NCBI GenBank assembly: GCA_017591395.1
Contig: WEDG01000769.1
Span: 124,001 to 188,000 of the forward strand
Reading direction: 5' to 3'
Source of the DNA: Schistocephalus solidus
Taxonomy: Eukaryota > Platyhelminthes > Cestoda > Diphyllobothriidea > Diphyllobothriidae
DNA: 64,000 nucleotides
The position numbers were made by a program, and so were the translations under genes. Of the stretch, positions 1 through 13,800 are shown in pieces (position 1 is the first letter of the stretch; each line of letters begins with the position of its first letter). The notes below the pieces were generated by a model, which was not told the origin of the DNA, made no database searches, and worked only from the letters and a program-made list of their open reading frames with translations.

Positions 1-268
1 AAAGAATGTCCTCTCTTCCACTCATTAATTTATGGAAATGATGTGTTCAAAGACACTTTCAGACATCAGTGAACTCCATTCAAAGTCCTTCAACCCACGG
101 CTTTTAAAGAAGTGAAGCAAATGATACCCAAATGCCACGTCGAACGCTCGGTTGGAGACCCTAAAACGACAAAATGGGGCAGCAAATGTTGACATGGTAG
201 CTGACGTCAATGTTCCCTCCCATATTGGAATAGCTGTTTTCCAAGATCACCAATAAAGCTAGGCATTT

Positions 269-712
269 GTTGATGAACGCTCACCGATCGCTAACGGAAA
301 CCACTCGTCCCGTTGTGCCTTTGGACTCACTCTCGAGCCCAACCAGCAGCCGCACAGCGGCTAGTAGAAATAAAGGCAGATGAACATTGGAGGCAAAGAC
401 AAGAAATGGAATGGCCATTTCTGGCTCATTAGCCGTCATCAGCCGGCCGTACCCAACCTCAGGTGGTGCACCACTCGAGGCTCCAACACGCGACCGGTGG
501 ATCGGAAGTCCAACACCCTAACCCACTGCGCCACGGGCTGGTTGTCTTACCAGTTTAGATCGGGAGATTTTGAAATTCGTTGATGAACGCTCACCGATCG
601 CTAAGGGAACTCACTCGTCCTGTTCTGTCTTGGGGATCCACACTCGATCCTCATCAACAGCCGAACAGCGGCTAGTATCATAGGCAGATGAACATTGTCG
701 GCAAATACAAAG
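269..712 (-). repeat. SINE-A, one full and one partial copy in tandem
   Basis: The first copy (269-557) is complete: on the minus strand it has a tRNA-like head (GTGGGTTAGGGTG, then B box), the body around 'GCCAGAAATGGCCATTCC', and the tail ending in 'CGATCGGTGAGCG'. The second (577-712) carries the tail only. Confidence 0.8.
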
Positions 713-1584
713 TTAGGCCCCTAAAAAGCACTAAAGGTCCACGGGCGTAAGAGTCGCACCTAGTCATATTCCCGTAGCGAAGATACATACAGTCACACGT
801 TTCCCTCATCCGGTGACTGCATCTCATCCGAAAACCAAAAATCATGCAGTCAAAAGATTGCTAGCAGCTTTAAAGGATGTAAAGGATCAGCCCAGCCGTA
901 GGAGCACCCAGCCGAGTGGTAGATTCGGGCAAAGCTGTGGACTGACTGATAATTCGCCGCTAGGCGACCGGTTGCGGGGATACTAGACCGGAGCTGAAAA
1001 GCCGCACGAAATTGCCACAGTTTGTACTGTGAGTAAGCCAGATCAATTAACAAGACCTCGCGCGACCTGGAGCAGCCCCTATGATAGGTGAAGGGATTTG
1101 GGGTACGTGAACCAGGCTGGAGAGTATGGGGTTCAATGACCGACTTCAGTAACGTTCATTTCTCAGGTATTCCTGGTCTGCGCGATCTGGAATATGGCTG
1201 GCTGTGAATGGCAGAAATTGGCGATCGGGCATCCACTGTATTTATTGGTAAGTACATTGCAATCTGGCAACAATGTTGTCCCAAGGCTTGAGAGAAGCCC
1301 CTAAATTTTCTGTGTACGACCTGAGAATTGTCTTTGCTTCACTTTCCAGGAACTTTGTGTAGTGATTTCGTTCACCTCCATATTAATCGAGTTGCCGCAT
1401 TGAAGAGAAAACAATACGTCCGGGAAACTAGGACCTAAAGACCCTCCGATGACGTCCGTTTGTCTTCCACAACCGCAACAACTTTCTAACTTCATAGGAG
1501 TTGGAAAATGACCCTGTAATCTCTCCTAACGAAGGCTTAGATCTGCCACAAAGGCGTCAAACTTATAGCCACACAGCCATTGCC

Positions 1585-1890
1585 CGATCTCATTAATTCT
1601 AAAAGGCACCATGCGACTGCCTGCGAGGGCTCAAAAGTGAGCTCCAGGGCACAACAGAACATACATGATTCTTATCCAGATCGGTGGACATCTCACTATC
1701 ATAATTCATATTCCCGATCGCAAACCGGTAGAGCAACCGGGCCGTAGTTCAACGGTAATGGTACACTCAATAACCAAAGGTCGAAGGTTTGAATCTCGAG
1801 TGATCTACACCTCAGAACGAGTATGACTTCCTGATGACGGCTAAGAAGCCAGAAATAGCCATTCCGGTCTCTCTTGTCTTTGTCAGTTCC
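1585..1890 (+). repeat. SINE-A, tail piece then head-and-body piece
   Basis: 1,585-1,680 resembles the SINE-A tail (GCCTGCGAGGGCTC, then GGGCACAAC). 1,735-1,890 carries a diverged head (CCGTAGTTCAACGGTAATGG and B-box-like GGTTTGAATC), followed by the conserved body 'TGATGACGGCTAAGAAGCC'. Confidence 0.65.
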
Positions 1891-2360
1891 ACCTTAACAT
1901 ATGTATATATGTTGCGAAGGGTGCAACAAGCAAGAAGCAGACAGCGGTTTCTCGGTTGTTACCGATCATCAGTACGTCAAGTAAGCGCGTGACCCTCACC
2001 GGTGTGGCGCACAAACCAACGACTACAATTCGAAACCAGCTTGTACACCCTAAGGATAGGGTGTACACACACACACACAGCTGCCTAGTTTCTCTTAATG
2101 ATAGTGTGTACATGTGTGACTTCACCCACCTGAGCTGGCAATTCCGCCGCCCCCCACCCTCCGCCTACAACAGCAGGGACGCCTGACACCTCGAAAAGCA
2201 GCTGATGCTATGACAAAATATTGGTTCAGTGTAGCGTATCGCGAACAATAAAGGTTTGTGAGACACTGCTCAAATAAGAGGTGGTTAGAGACGGAACCCC
2301 GTATTGCACAGGCGTAGGAGGAGATAATGAAGTTATCCAGTACCCTTAGTGGCAGCTTAC

Positions 2361-2521
2361 CTTTCCGCTTCCGCGCTACTGGTTGTTGACGTCGCAGTTT
2401 TCGCGGCTTTGTGAGGAGGGGGTCGATGAAGGTGAGCTCCAAACGAACGGTGCCCTGAGGAAGCATGTTCAAGTTCAGAGTTCTATTGTTACCATCGAGG
2501 AACTCCTGTAGGCGTATAAAC
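2361..2521 (-). CDS. PKN: PKN exon 8, end of C2-like domain
   Basis: This 161-nt exon has acceptor CTTTCTGTAG|GTTTAT (phase 2) and donor CGGAAAG|GTAAGC (phase 1). It encodes 'FIRLQEFLDGNNRTL', then 'LPQGTVRLELTFIDPLL' and a basic tail 'RKLRRQQPVARKRKG'. This matches the end of the PKN C2 region (FLRLEDFLD...EPQGTL-x-AEVTF-x-NPV...RLRRQ). It is the last PKN exon I can find before the left edge. The linker and catalytic domain remain outside. Confidence 0.9.
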
Positions 2522-5500
2522 CTACAGAAAGAGGAGAGAACGCTCATTAGTAGCAATAATTATACCTACCAGTTCAACCATTATTTCCGGCTATGTTCAC
2601 CGTTTGACCCGCAGCGTGGTGGGCGCGGGGACAGTGACTTGTGTGTGAATTGGTTTATAGTGATAGTAGACTTTCGCTGCATCTGCCTCACTCTCTCTTC
2701 CTCTCCCACCGGGACCCGTCACCAAGACAGAGTCAATAAGACCGGAGGCAGGATCAGGCGAATGTGCCTAGCGCGGCGTGAGCCTGCACCTGGGCATGTC
2801 GCCACCACGTATAGCATTTGATATGGGTGCGTCCCTTACCCATAAGGCCTACCATGCTATGATCTGGTTCCCATCTAAATCCAGCACATCTAACGTGTGG
2901 CCCGTTGTAGGACAAACTCACTGATACCCTGGGGTAAAGAGAGAAACGCAATGGGAAAAACTAGCGTTGCGTATGAGGGCCAGGCAGGGGAGCGTTAAGG
3001 TGGGACGCTACTGTAGGTAGCATGTCTAGTGAATGTTTAGTTTTTCTACTTACCAAAGCTTACGAACACTGCAGACACTGCAGACGCATAGGGTAGAAAG
3101 AAAGCAATTATGTTATTTCTGTACAGTTAATCACCGAAACTGGTTCAATATCCCCTGCACCCCACCCACCTGAGACAAGCTGAAACATGAAATCGAACTC
3201 ATTCAAGCCAGTACTGGTTTCTTGCCAACTTGGGGTTGGGAGAGAGGAAAAAAATAAAGCACGCGGGGCGATTCACAGAAGGGGCGGGGGTGGGGTAGTA
3301 ACTGCTGCCTCTTTTAAGCAAATCATGGGGACGCACTGAGGTGCGTGCTACTTCGAGCAAACGCAAACTAACGGCGAATGCCAAGCGACGTTCCTCAAAC
3401 TGCACCAGCAATATCATCAGCAATGACATTAAACATCTAGAGACTTCGTGTGCAAAAATAGTAGGTAAGTGAAGAGCTGGATTAAGAATTCGGGCCACCC
3501 CAGTGACATAGACAGAAGACAGAGCTCCATACCGAAATCGGCGGAAGGGGGGGAAGGGGGTGGGTTACCGCTCTCCTTAAAGAGGATATTAATTTTTTTA
3601 ATCCATAGTTCACACCCTATTGCCCATGCGTACCGGAAGCAGAAACGCAGCGACGTTCCTACCGCTGGCCAGCACACCATCACCTGTACTTTGCGACAGT
3701 TTTGCAGTTCACAGGCGAGAACACATGCTGTGCCACAGGCGGGAATATGATCAAGGGGAGCAGGGCAAAGGCGAAAACTACGATAGGAAGAAAAAAAATA
3801 AAAAAACAGAAGGAAAAACAGTCCCCGTTTGCGAGCGAGTGCAGTTGGCACATCGTGATTGTACAATCCAATCATCCACCAGTCAGCTGAGGCACCAGTT
3901 TCCGCAACCCCGATCAACGTTCATCACTCACAAATAGAGGCCAATCAGCGATTTCTAGGAAGCAGTTCATAAGAAGATGCGATCGCATGAACAAGACTTT
4001 TATTGGCCTGACGTTTCAGATTATCACTTGAACCAATCATCAGAGACAGTCGCAGATAAGGGTAATGGAGGCACAAGGTGTACAGTATTCCTAATACGCA
4101 GTGGCCACGCGAACACACGCGTGCCACAATAAGCAGCTCTCGCTATCACTACTAGGGATCGTAATTGATGCGATGACGGCTTGACAATCCGCGTCCAAGT
4201 CGTTAGTGGCCGTGATTTCATCATCCGTGTTACATGTTGGCGTGATAACGACTCAGCAATTCGGTTCACTGTCAGTGGAAGGACTGGTCACTCGCGCCCT
4301 TCTCGAGTAACCGATTACCCTGTTACGAGGAAACCTGGCACAGAATATGGGAACGGGAGGCCAATGCGCTTGTTGATGGACTGCGGGCCTCAGAAGCAGG
4401 ACTTGAGCAGCTCGTGGCTCACGCAATTGTCACCTCTCGCGAGGATTTCAACTTCGTAAAACTTGAAAATACAACCGGGTCCCATTGAGGGCGCTGCAAC
4501 CTGGGAGCTGGCGTCTTTCCTGCTCACCATTGCTGCGTACTCAGCCATTCGCGAGCGGTTCAGGTTTCTCCTACGTAGATCCTTTGTTCATAACCGCATC
4601 AGATCCGGTAAACCACTCCGGACATTGCCTGCCATGGCAGTGGGTCTTTCGGCCTCATGACCCGGCGCCTAATGGTTGCCTCCGGCCTGTGTGCAACCCC
4701 AACTCCCAGTGGTGTGAGAAGGCGGCCGACAGCTACCGATACGGAAGTTTGTCAAATTTAGGGCCGGTTGGATTTGGTCTCTCGTCCCATTTGCGTATGC
4801 ACTGGTTGACAAAGTTCCGCGTGGGTAACTATTCCCTCTCAATGCCCATTGAAGATATCGTAATTCAACAACCTTGTCTTCCATGTTACACACGATAGTT
4901 CGACCGTCGATTTCGACGATATCTACCGTATGCTCCACGGAAGGGTGGTGCAGGGACGGTGACTTGCGCGTGAATTAGTTTTAAGTGATAGTCGCCTTGC
5001 GCTGCAGATACCGCACGCTCTCCTCCTCTCCCACCTGAACCCGGTGTCATAACAGAGTCGAGAAGACCGGAGATGGGAGAGGTTGCAGGTGGCTGGCGCG
5101 GCCGGAGCCGCCCCTGGGTGTACCACCACACCTGGCTCGGATATCATGGAGTGGGAGTGCCATAAAAGCCACATTAAGAAGGAGCCATTGCAGCCTGACT
5201 CTCAGTCCGCCAGTGAGCCACTCCACACAAAACACACATTGGGTTGACCGCGCGGTTCGAGTTATCCCGTCAGTTGGCAACCTTCCAAGCCACGGCTTTT
5301 AGCGCACCGTGATAGTTTCCAGCGCGTCAGATTGGTTATAGTGAGGAAAATGCGCTGAGCTGTCAACCTCACTCTCTCCTCCACCCCCCCAATCAGACCA
5401 CCGTCCGAGCCGGTCAAGGAGTCTGATGTGGGAGTGGGCGCATTGGCTGACGGGTCTGCGTACCAGTCTTCGCGCGCCACAGCACGACCTGTTCACCAGG

Positions 5501-7843
5501 ATTCACTCAATCAGGGGATAGGGAGGAGCCATCGCCATCTGACTCCCAGTCCACTAGTCAGCCACTCAACACATACACTGGGCCGATGGTTTCTAGGAAA
5601 CCATGATATTCTCAGGCGTGGATTCGTGTAAGCGTCAGATCGGCAGCATTTCAAGCCACAATTTCTAGGAAACCGTTATATTTTCAGATACTTGATGATG
5701 GTGGGGGGTGTTGCCTATGTATAAGTGTAGGAAAGGTGCGGTTATATGGCTTATCCTCCGGTGGTTTACCACAGGTTGTCGTGGAAGCGCATGTGTCCTA
5801 AAGAGGCCCATGCGGTGTGTAAATGTGCGGGAGCAGTGAGGGCAGTGGAGGCGGGCGCGGCGACTTTTATGTCGGAACCCTTCGGTATAAGACATGGGAA
5901 GAGGTGTTTGTCCGTATTACAGGCACAAACTTCCAGGGTGGTATCTATTTCCGTGTTTTGAATCCTTACCCAAATGACAGCCCCAACTGCCCTTTGAATT
6001 TATTGCAAGGCCACCCTTAATAGGGAGGAGGGAAGTGGGGGCGTCTAAGCCCATGGCCTACATACTTCAGTGTTCCCTGTATGCGTGTGCCCGTTTGCTT
6101 TCCATTATCTTCTCGGGTTCATTAAACCTGTTCAGGGAAATGCTCCACATCATTGAAAGCATATTGGAGTGGTTTTGGCTTCTTGTGTGCGTCATCTGTC
6201 ACGAGGACAGGGACGTTTGCTGCTGGGTTGTCGTAACACATTCGCCTTTCATCCAGTAGCTAGTCCTTGCGTACATGACTTGTGCAGTAAAGCGAAAAAT
6301 AGCATGGATAAATACAGAAAGATGGTGGCTTAGGTACGAAAGCAACCACCATGCGTAAAAGACATAATCAGTGATATCGTCAACAAGCTAATTTTGTACA
6401 TGGTGAGTCTGAGTAAACGGACAGAGCAAGATAACAGAATAAACGATTCAGCGAACTTACTGAACGGCAGCCAGGACCCAGTCCGCGGCCTGAAGGCTCT
6501 CGTCCGCGGCCCTGGACATGTCTGCTCGAGAGACATTGCTTCCAAGGGTGGAGGTATTCGAGATAGAGTAGACCCGCTTCCAGTAGACCTGAATCCACAG
6601 TTCCCGAGCCTGGGAAACCTCGAAGGAGGCGACGCTGTCCCAACAGGTGGAGGATGGCGGTCGCCAGTTAGATTGCCAGATGAGATTGTTGTCAACCTTC
6701 AGGTGACAACGGACCTCGACTATACGCACAGACAGCAGGAGGAAAAAGAAACTTTTACAGTTGACTGCTTTGGCAGTCAGCATACTGTATCAGAATTAGT
6801 GGATTCCATACGTTGCAGTAGGCTGGGCGGGTAACTTGACACAAGTGTGATTAAACTCACGGCTCCCGGTGGGGCCTCGTAGCTCAGTTGGCTAGAGCGT
6901 TGGCTGTACTAAAGCCTTTTCCTTGCTGGCGTGGGTTCGAATCCCACCGAGGCCACCAAGTTTTTTCACAAATGGGTCAAAGGAATTATTCAAATCTGTC
7001 AAAATCATCTACTAATTAATTGTGCCTGGCATTCGTCTGGTGGATTCTAGATTGATTGCTTAGGAAATCCTGCTTGGGCAGTCAGCTTACTGTATCAGCA
7101 TTAGTGGATTCCATACGTTGCAGTAGGCTGGGCGGGTAACTTGACCCAAGTGTGATTAAACTCCTGGCTCCCGGTGGGACCTCGTAGCTCAGTTGGCTAG
7201 AGCGTCGGCTGTACGAAAGCCTTCCCCTTGCTGGCGTGGGTTCGAATCCCACCGAGGCCGCCGAGTGTTTCACAAATGGGTCTAAGGAAAAACTATTACA
7301 GTTGACTGCTCAACGGGAACGGACAAAGACAGGGCTCGTGCCGGCGGAAGCATGAGCTGATCAAAACAGTCAGGAGGGCATACTCACACATAAGAGGATT
7401 ACTAATAGAAGCAAGGGAAACTGGCATGTATTTTCTGACTTACTAGCTATCGTCAGTCAAAATTATCTAATTTCAGATTTTTAGAACTCGGGATTTGAAA
7501 CCAGACTATTGGGTCATTGAACATTATTAAGTCCAAAGTTCTATCATTGAGCCAGAGGCCAACGAACGGCTAACAAGTCAGAAAGGGCCATGTCAGCCTT
7601 TCTTGTCATTATTCCTCCTCGTTCCTTCGAACCATCTGTCGCTATGGGACTGCCTGCGAGAGCTCTAGAGTAGACCACAAGGCGCAATGGGACGAGCGCG
7701 CTCCGGTACCTGATTAGTATATTCACCCTCCACCATACATTAATTTTTTTTTCTATTAGGAAGCCTAGTTTATGACTTCAGGCCAAGTTTCTCTTGATTT
7801 GGTGCCTACTGATGTTGGTGGTAATAGCAGTAGCTCTTGTTAT

Positions 7844-7888
<45 letters not shown>

Positions 7889-10800
7889 CGGAGAGAGGAG
7901 AGAGAGAGAGAGAGAGTAAGTGGTTTCTGTGGCAAATCCAAAAGAACTCCACTGGTGGGGGAAAGTGAGCGGTTATTATGGCTACGTAATTGTGTCGCGG
8001 CAACAAAAAGCAGGTCAACTATGAGGAAAAGAAGCGTGCATAGCTCGCCTGCCCACTGTGCAGGGCAGACTCCGGGTGTAAATAAGTCATTAGATGGAAT
8101 GGGGGTAAGAGGAGATGCATCGCTGGTAGCATAAACATCCTATAAAGAGGTTGAACGGCGATTATGAGGACAGAAGCAATTAGCATGAACTGAGTTTCCT
8201 TCGGGGCTGCATTATTCATTTATGGACCAGAGCAGAGGCGGCAGGCGGAGGGGGCAGGGCAACGCACACTCACTGTATCCGTCATGCACCTAGGACGACT
8301 CACGCACATACTACCAGGCTAGTTACCGGGCAGAGACTCACCTATGTGCTGGCGTATGACTAGTGGCAACATGTACATGATACACGAGCAGGAAGGCAGC
8401 CACCGACCTACACACCATAAGAGTACACGTTATTAATCTTGCCGTAAACAGCCTTGGTCATTCAGGTTACGGCTGTGGTTTGAGTGATGGGTGGAGTTAT
8501 TTGATAGGCAGTGTTATGGTGTGCTCGGAGAGGTGTCTGACGAACTCAATCCTTACCAGAAATGTGTGCTGAAAGGGGGACGGAAGGAGTTCTGATGTTG
8601 AGCGAAAGAGCGACCTAGAATAGAAGTGAAGGTCAAGAAGGCTGGAAAGGTTCCGCAGTGGTGCTGTGGTAGACGGCAAAGAAATGCAACTCTGCGATGG
8701 GTCGAGGAGTGTTGCGATCTATGTTGGTGCAATCACACCGGCATGTGGTATTGTAGGTGAACACAGTCTCAAATCAGGGCAATCAGGGTGGGGAACGTGC
8801 CTGCACAGTAGAGATGGTAATCAGTTGCGGCGAGGCTACTCGAAGTAGTATTTATGTAGTTTTTGTTGAGACTAACGGAAAGATGGCCGAAATCGCCGGG
8901 GACAGGCCTCGAGTTTGAACTAGCAGTGAGCACATGTACGAAGAATAAGTCGGCACAAAAAACGATCCTGTGTCCGATTTTTTAAGGTTTTCCTATTGAT
9001 TACGAGGCAGTTAAAGTGTTCCCGCAAAGCTTTTTTGTCCTCATCCCCGAGAATCTGCAACGTCTCTGTTGGCGATTTTTTTCCACTTCAGACGCCCACA
9101 AATGACTTCCCCACTAAAGCTGGAGCCGCCTGAAGATCACGAGCGTGCGCAGGCACCCCCAACTGTTGCCACACATGTGCGTCACGCTTAAAACGGAGAC
9201 TCACATGGCATATCAGCCACTACACCCAACCTCATCACTGGTTGGTTGATTCACTCGAAAAATTGACTGACGCATGGAAGAGCGAGATACCGATGAACCC
9301 ATCCTTATAATAAATCTGACGCTCTGACGCGCGGAGTTGTTAACCAACAGTTGCTGAATAGCCAGAACCGAAGGGGTCAGACTGCAATGGTGTATTCATA
9401 ATGTCACCCACATGACGTTGTTAACCATGTAAGATCGGAGAAACCGCGGCTACTGTATGTAGTGGAACCAAGTCAGGTCGTGTGTGGTAGGCATGAACGA
9501 ACTGTTAAGCCTTTTCAGACACCGTTCCCGCGCACATGGTTCGACTTTACCCTTGCAGCAAGATGAATGAAGGCGGAAAGAGGCAGATGCAGTGAAAGTA
9601 CGCATTATCAGAATATAATGACCCCCCTCATCGTTGGTAGGCCAATCTCGTGGGGCGGCACGGCGAACGTCGCTTAAACCATCAGGTTAATAGTGTTGAC
9701 ACTGCAATGGACCGTAAGTTTGCCAACGCAAAGCTGATTCGCGACCTGAACGTCAGCTGACTATGCGGGGATATTGGACGAAGGGTCATATTTTGGCGAC
9801 GATAGATTGCGACATTCTAGCCTTGCTCGTCCCTCGCATTCCCTTGGTCTCTCTTAAACAGTTTACTTCATAGGCGGTTGTTTTAGCCCTTTAGGCAGTA
9901 CATCAAGCCTGCCAAGGGATAACAAGGTTTCTGGGTTAAGTTTAAGGTGCTAGCGTGAGGATCAGAGGGCATTAATGTACCATCACTTATATCCATATGT
10001 GCCCCCTAAACAGACCGCGTGGTCGATTCGCTGGACTAACACGGGGGCCAAATAAAGGCACGGCAGGCGTTATTCGGCTTTAGCTCCTATAACAAACGCC
10101 AAACATGGGGGAGCGTGGTGGCACGCGTAGGTGCGGGCTCACGCCGCACCAGCCAATCTTACCATTTATGGCACTCCCACTCCGTGGGGCCTGTTTCTGG
10201 CGTGACAACACGGTTAGGGGAGTCTCCAGTCGCGTCAGCCACCTGCGCCCGACCCCATCTCCGGTATGCTTGAATCTCTCTTGACACTGAGCACAGATGA
10301 GTGAGGGAAGAGAGAGTGCGATAGGAGCATCGGAAGTCTACTATCACTCAAAACTAATTCATGCGCAGGTCACCGTCACTGTACCACCCTACTGTGGAGC
10401 ATACGGTGAACATCGTCGGACTACGGCGGCCGAACTTCTATCCATCTCGTCTGTGAGTAAGCACAACGCCGCCGTGGGGCAGTCACTCGCCATTCATTCT
10501 CACGACGCGGTGTATCGTAAATACTGAGCACACCCATTCTCGTGCGGGCTAGAGGGTCCAGGTCCGTTTCCTTTCAGGTTACCTTCAGTATTCCCCGGAG
10601 GCGGCATAAGGTGAGAATGCCTAAGTTTCCTTGCCTAGTTTTCGTACAATGTCGAAGTTGTCGCTACCTAGAGCAGGGTAGTAAGGACGACAGTAGTGCA
10701 CATCCTCGGTTTGTGTTGAAGAAGATACCAAGACGAGTTCAAACTGCACGTTGCAGTCTTTAGAAGGCCTGGTTAACTTTTGAGATCTAGGGTGCCATTT

Positions 10801-13800
10801 GGTTGGCAATCTGCATGTTTCCTGAAAGGGTACTGCCTGAGTACGGCAAATCGTCCAGTTGTGAGGCAAGTCCCATTAACACTTACCATAAATTCGTTGT
10901 ATTTGTTAGGTGGTACCGGCGACCGGTGCGAAATCTGTTCAGGTCCACATTTTACTGCGTGTCTGCTACAGTTGTGGTGTAGAGCGCCTCACTGTCCACT
11001 GTTTTCACACACACACACACAACGAACGGTCGCTGAGGGACAATTAGAGGCAAAGTGGCTTATGCCGTCGAGATTAAGTTTCATAGAAGGTATGGGTGGG
11101 GTGAGGGAGTGCAAGGGCATTCCGACGGAGGCAACGTATGTTCTTCCCATTAGGTTAGTGCTAATGCAAATGTGTGCGTGCTTGCGTATTCGTGTGCAGA
11201 TCAGAATCGCTACCTCTCTCTCTCACACACACATACACGCACAGATGACAGCCAGATAGCATGCACAACATGCAGGCGCAAGCAATGCGGAGAGCACCAC
11301 TGATCAATGCTTCAGGGGTGAGAAGAAAAGAAAAGCCTATATTTGCGCGTGTGTTTGTACATGCACGCAAACCCTTCAGTTCTAACGTAGAGCAATGACA
11401 AAAGTGTGCTTGCGTTTGCAGCCTCACACAGGCTTGCGCGCGTACAGTGTACTAGGCCATGTGAACTCTGTACTACAAACCGTTAAGGCCTTGAGAGTCT
11501 GCAGGCGACGCTGAAAAACCCTTCATAGCTAAACATATTCGTGTCAAAGTTGGACTTTTTTCAAATTTAGTTTCATCCCCACTCCGTTTCGAGCCCAAGC
11601 CTCTACTTGTCCGCGTAATTTGCTGTCCATTTTACTCAGAAGAAACGTGATTGATGCTAGGAACTCGAACTTTCCAGGAATTAACTACAGACCATGTCCT
11701 CCGCTTGCGAACTGTTTGCCTAGCCAGCCGTATGGCTTGTTCAAAATAGGCTTTATTATGGAGGCTAGGGTTAAGTCTTTTTCTTAGATGAATACACACC
11801 GTTTGCCTTTAATATAAATGGTTGCCCGAAAGACGAGTTTCGGTTGTTGTATCAAGCTGGCGGGACGCCAATAACGACAGTCACAGCTCGGGTTCTACTC
11901 AGATCGAATGAAACATTCGTTCGACCAGCGATATTTTCATCCTAGGTGGAAGAAGCGTATGTGGAAAATGAATGTCGAAATTTGCTGAAAAACTGCAGTT
12001 TGGTAGATGATCGCTCAGCGATCAGTTACGGAACTCACTCGTCCCGTTGTGCCTTGGGGCTAACTCTAGAGATCCGCCAGCAGCTGTAGCGGCTAGTGAT
12101 ATAGGCGGAATGACATAACCTACAAAGACAAGGAAGGCTAGAATGACGATTTCTGGCTAATTAGCTGTCATCAGCCAGCCACACCCAAACCGAGGTGTTG
12201 CGGCACCCGAGGCTCAAACTCGCGACCTGGTTAGAAGTCCAATGCTGTAACCAACTGTGCCACAAGCTCGTTGATGACGGCTAATAAGTCAGAAATGACC
12301 ATTCCAGTCCCCTTGTCTTTGTTGGTAATGTCAAAGTGCAGTTTTTCCATGACCCTTTTATTTACACAACAAACTAAACAACACAAGCGACCATATATAG
12401 GAGCATACGAGTATCCACAGTGCCTGGCATTCGAAGTAATTTATGTTATCGACATCCTGTTTCATTTGGAGAAACTTTAGGGCCACGACTGTGGTAAGTC
12501 AGTAATCTAGGGTTAGGAAACCAAACCCCCATGACCGAATGAGCTAAATAAGCTGTGCACATGCATTCAACGTCTTCAGTATCAAAAGGAAAAGGGGCAG
12601 ATACCGCAGAAAGTACAACTAATGCCTGAAATTGGATACCCGCCCCCATAAATCTGGGGTGCTTTAGTACATTGCGTTACATAATGCGCACCTCCTCGAA
12701 GCTGGTACCTACTTTGCGGAGGATGAGCATGTGGGGTGATGCAGTCCAGTTTGGATCCACATAGCCCGTCCCACCCCACCTCGGCGCACCGTTACTACTG
12801 TGGCTCCACAGTGTTATATTACCAGGCGATGAAGCCCTTCGACGCCTTTATCAGGAAGGAGTATAGCTAGAAGGAGTTTGGGCAGACATACAGAAATACT
12901 AGGCAAAAGAGCTCGAAAGAAATCGAATCAGACAATTTAGGGGTATGATATTGGAACAATTGGATCATTCATTGTTTTGGAGCAATTATTCAATTAGCTG
13001 TAAACAGAAAAAGGTTTGTCGGGGTAGCGAGCTTAAAACGCCTTCTAGGTAGCTAACCAACCTGATGATACATTTTTAGCGTTAAAAATAAGAACGGAGT
13101 CCGGTAACTTGCAGTAAAGCATTCCAGACTGCTTCCTTCAATGACATGCTATTTTTCTCCGAACGTTTTGTCTTACCACGATAATTCCACGAATGCTGGT
13201 CTACAATTCCTGCTTACAGGCTAATAATCAATGAAATCGGGCGTATTATTTGTAACTTATCCCCATGAGGTATATGAGGTGCCCATGGAGGAATACGTTG
13301 ATTGATTGGCAGTCACCTCATGGGTTTGGCTGCACGAGGTGATCAGTTTAGTTTTACCGCACCCGGCGCTTAGGTTTCTCGGCATGTTGAGAGCAGCTTT
13401 TAGATTCCAACAGCCGCTTGCATTGGTGGATGAAACCAGGGGGTAGGAGACGGTGTTTATCTCAAGCGTCGGTGAATGTGTGTGAAGACTTGTTCAGTGA
13501 GAAGTTATAGCACTAGATGAAAATACAGGCGATTAACTAGGACGCTCGAGCAATATTTGGCTACCACAAGTAAGAATACATAGGCCGATTAAATCAGGTA
13601 GGTTCACAACCATACGTTATCAGTCCCAGCGCAGTTTTCCTATCCTTCGAAGTTGAACCGCCCAAAAATATGCTTTACTAAAAAACCGTCGAACCTCGGG
13701 GGGGGGGGGCACAACTTGGGGTTGAGTATGACTGACTTATGGCAGTTAATGAGCCAGAAATGGCCATTCCAATCCTCCTTGTCTTGATGGGAATTGTTAA

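Noticed and set aside
6873..7260. Two functional tRNA genes
   Set aside because: The anticodon arm is weak, the variable region too long, and the units are embedded in a repeated 305-bp element also found at 48.8 and 56 kb.
7772..8134. Plus-strand open frame of 120 residues
   Set aside because: It is largely the GA microsatellite (Arg/Glu repeat) with no recognisable flanks.
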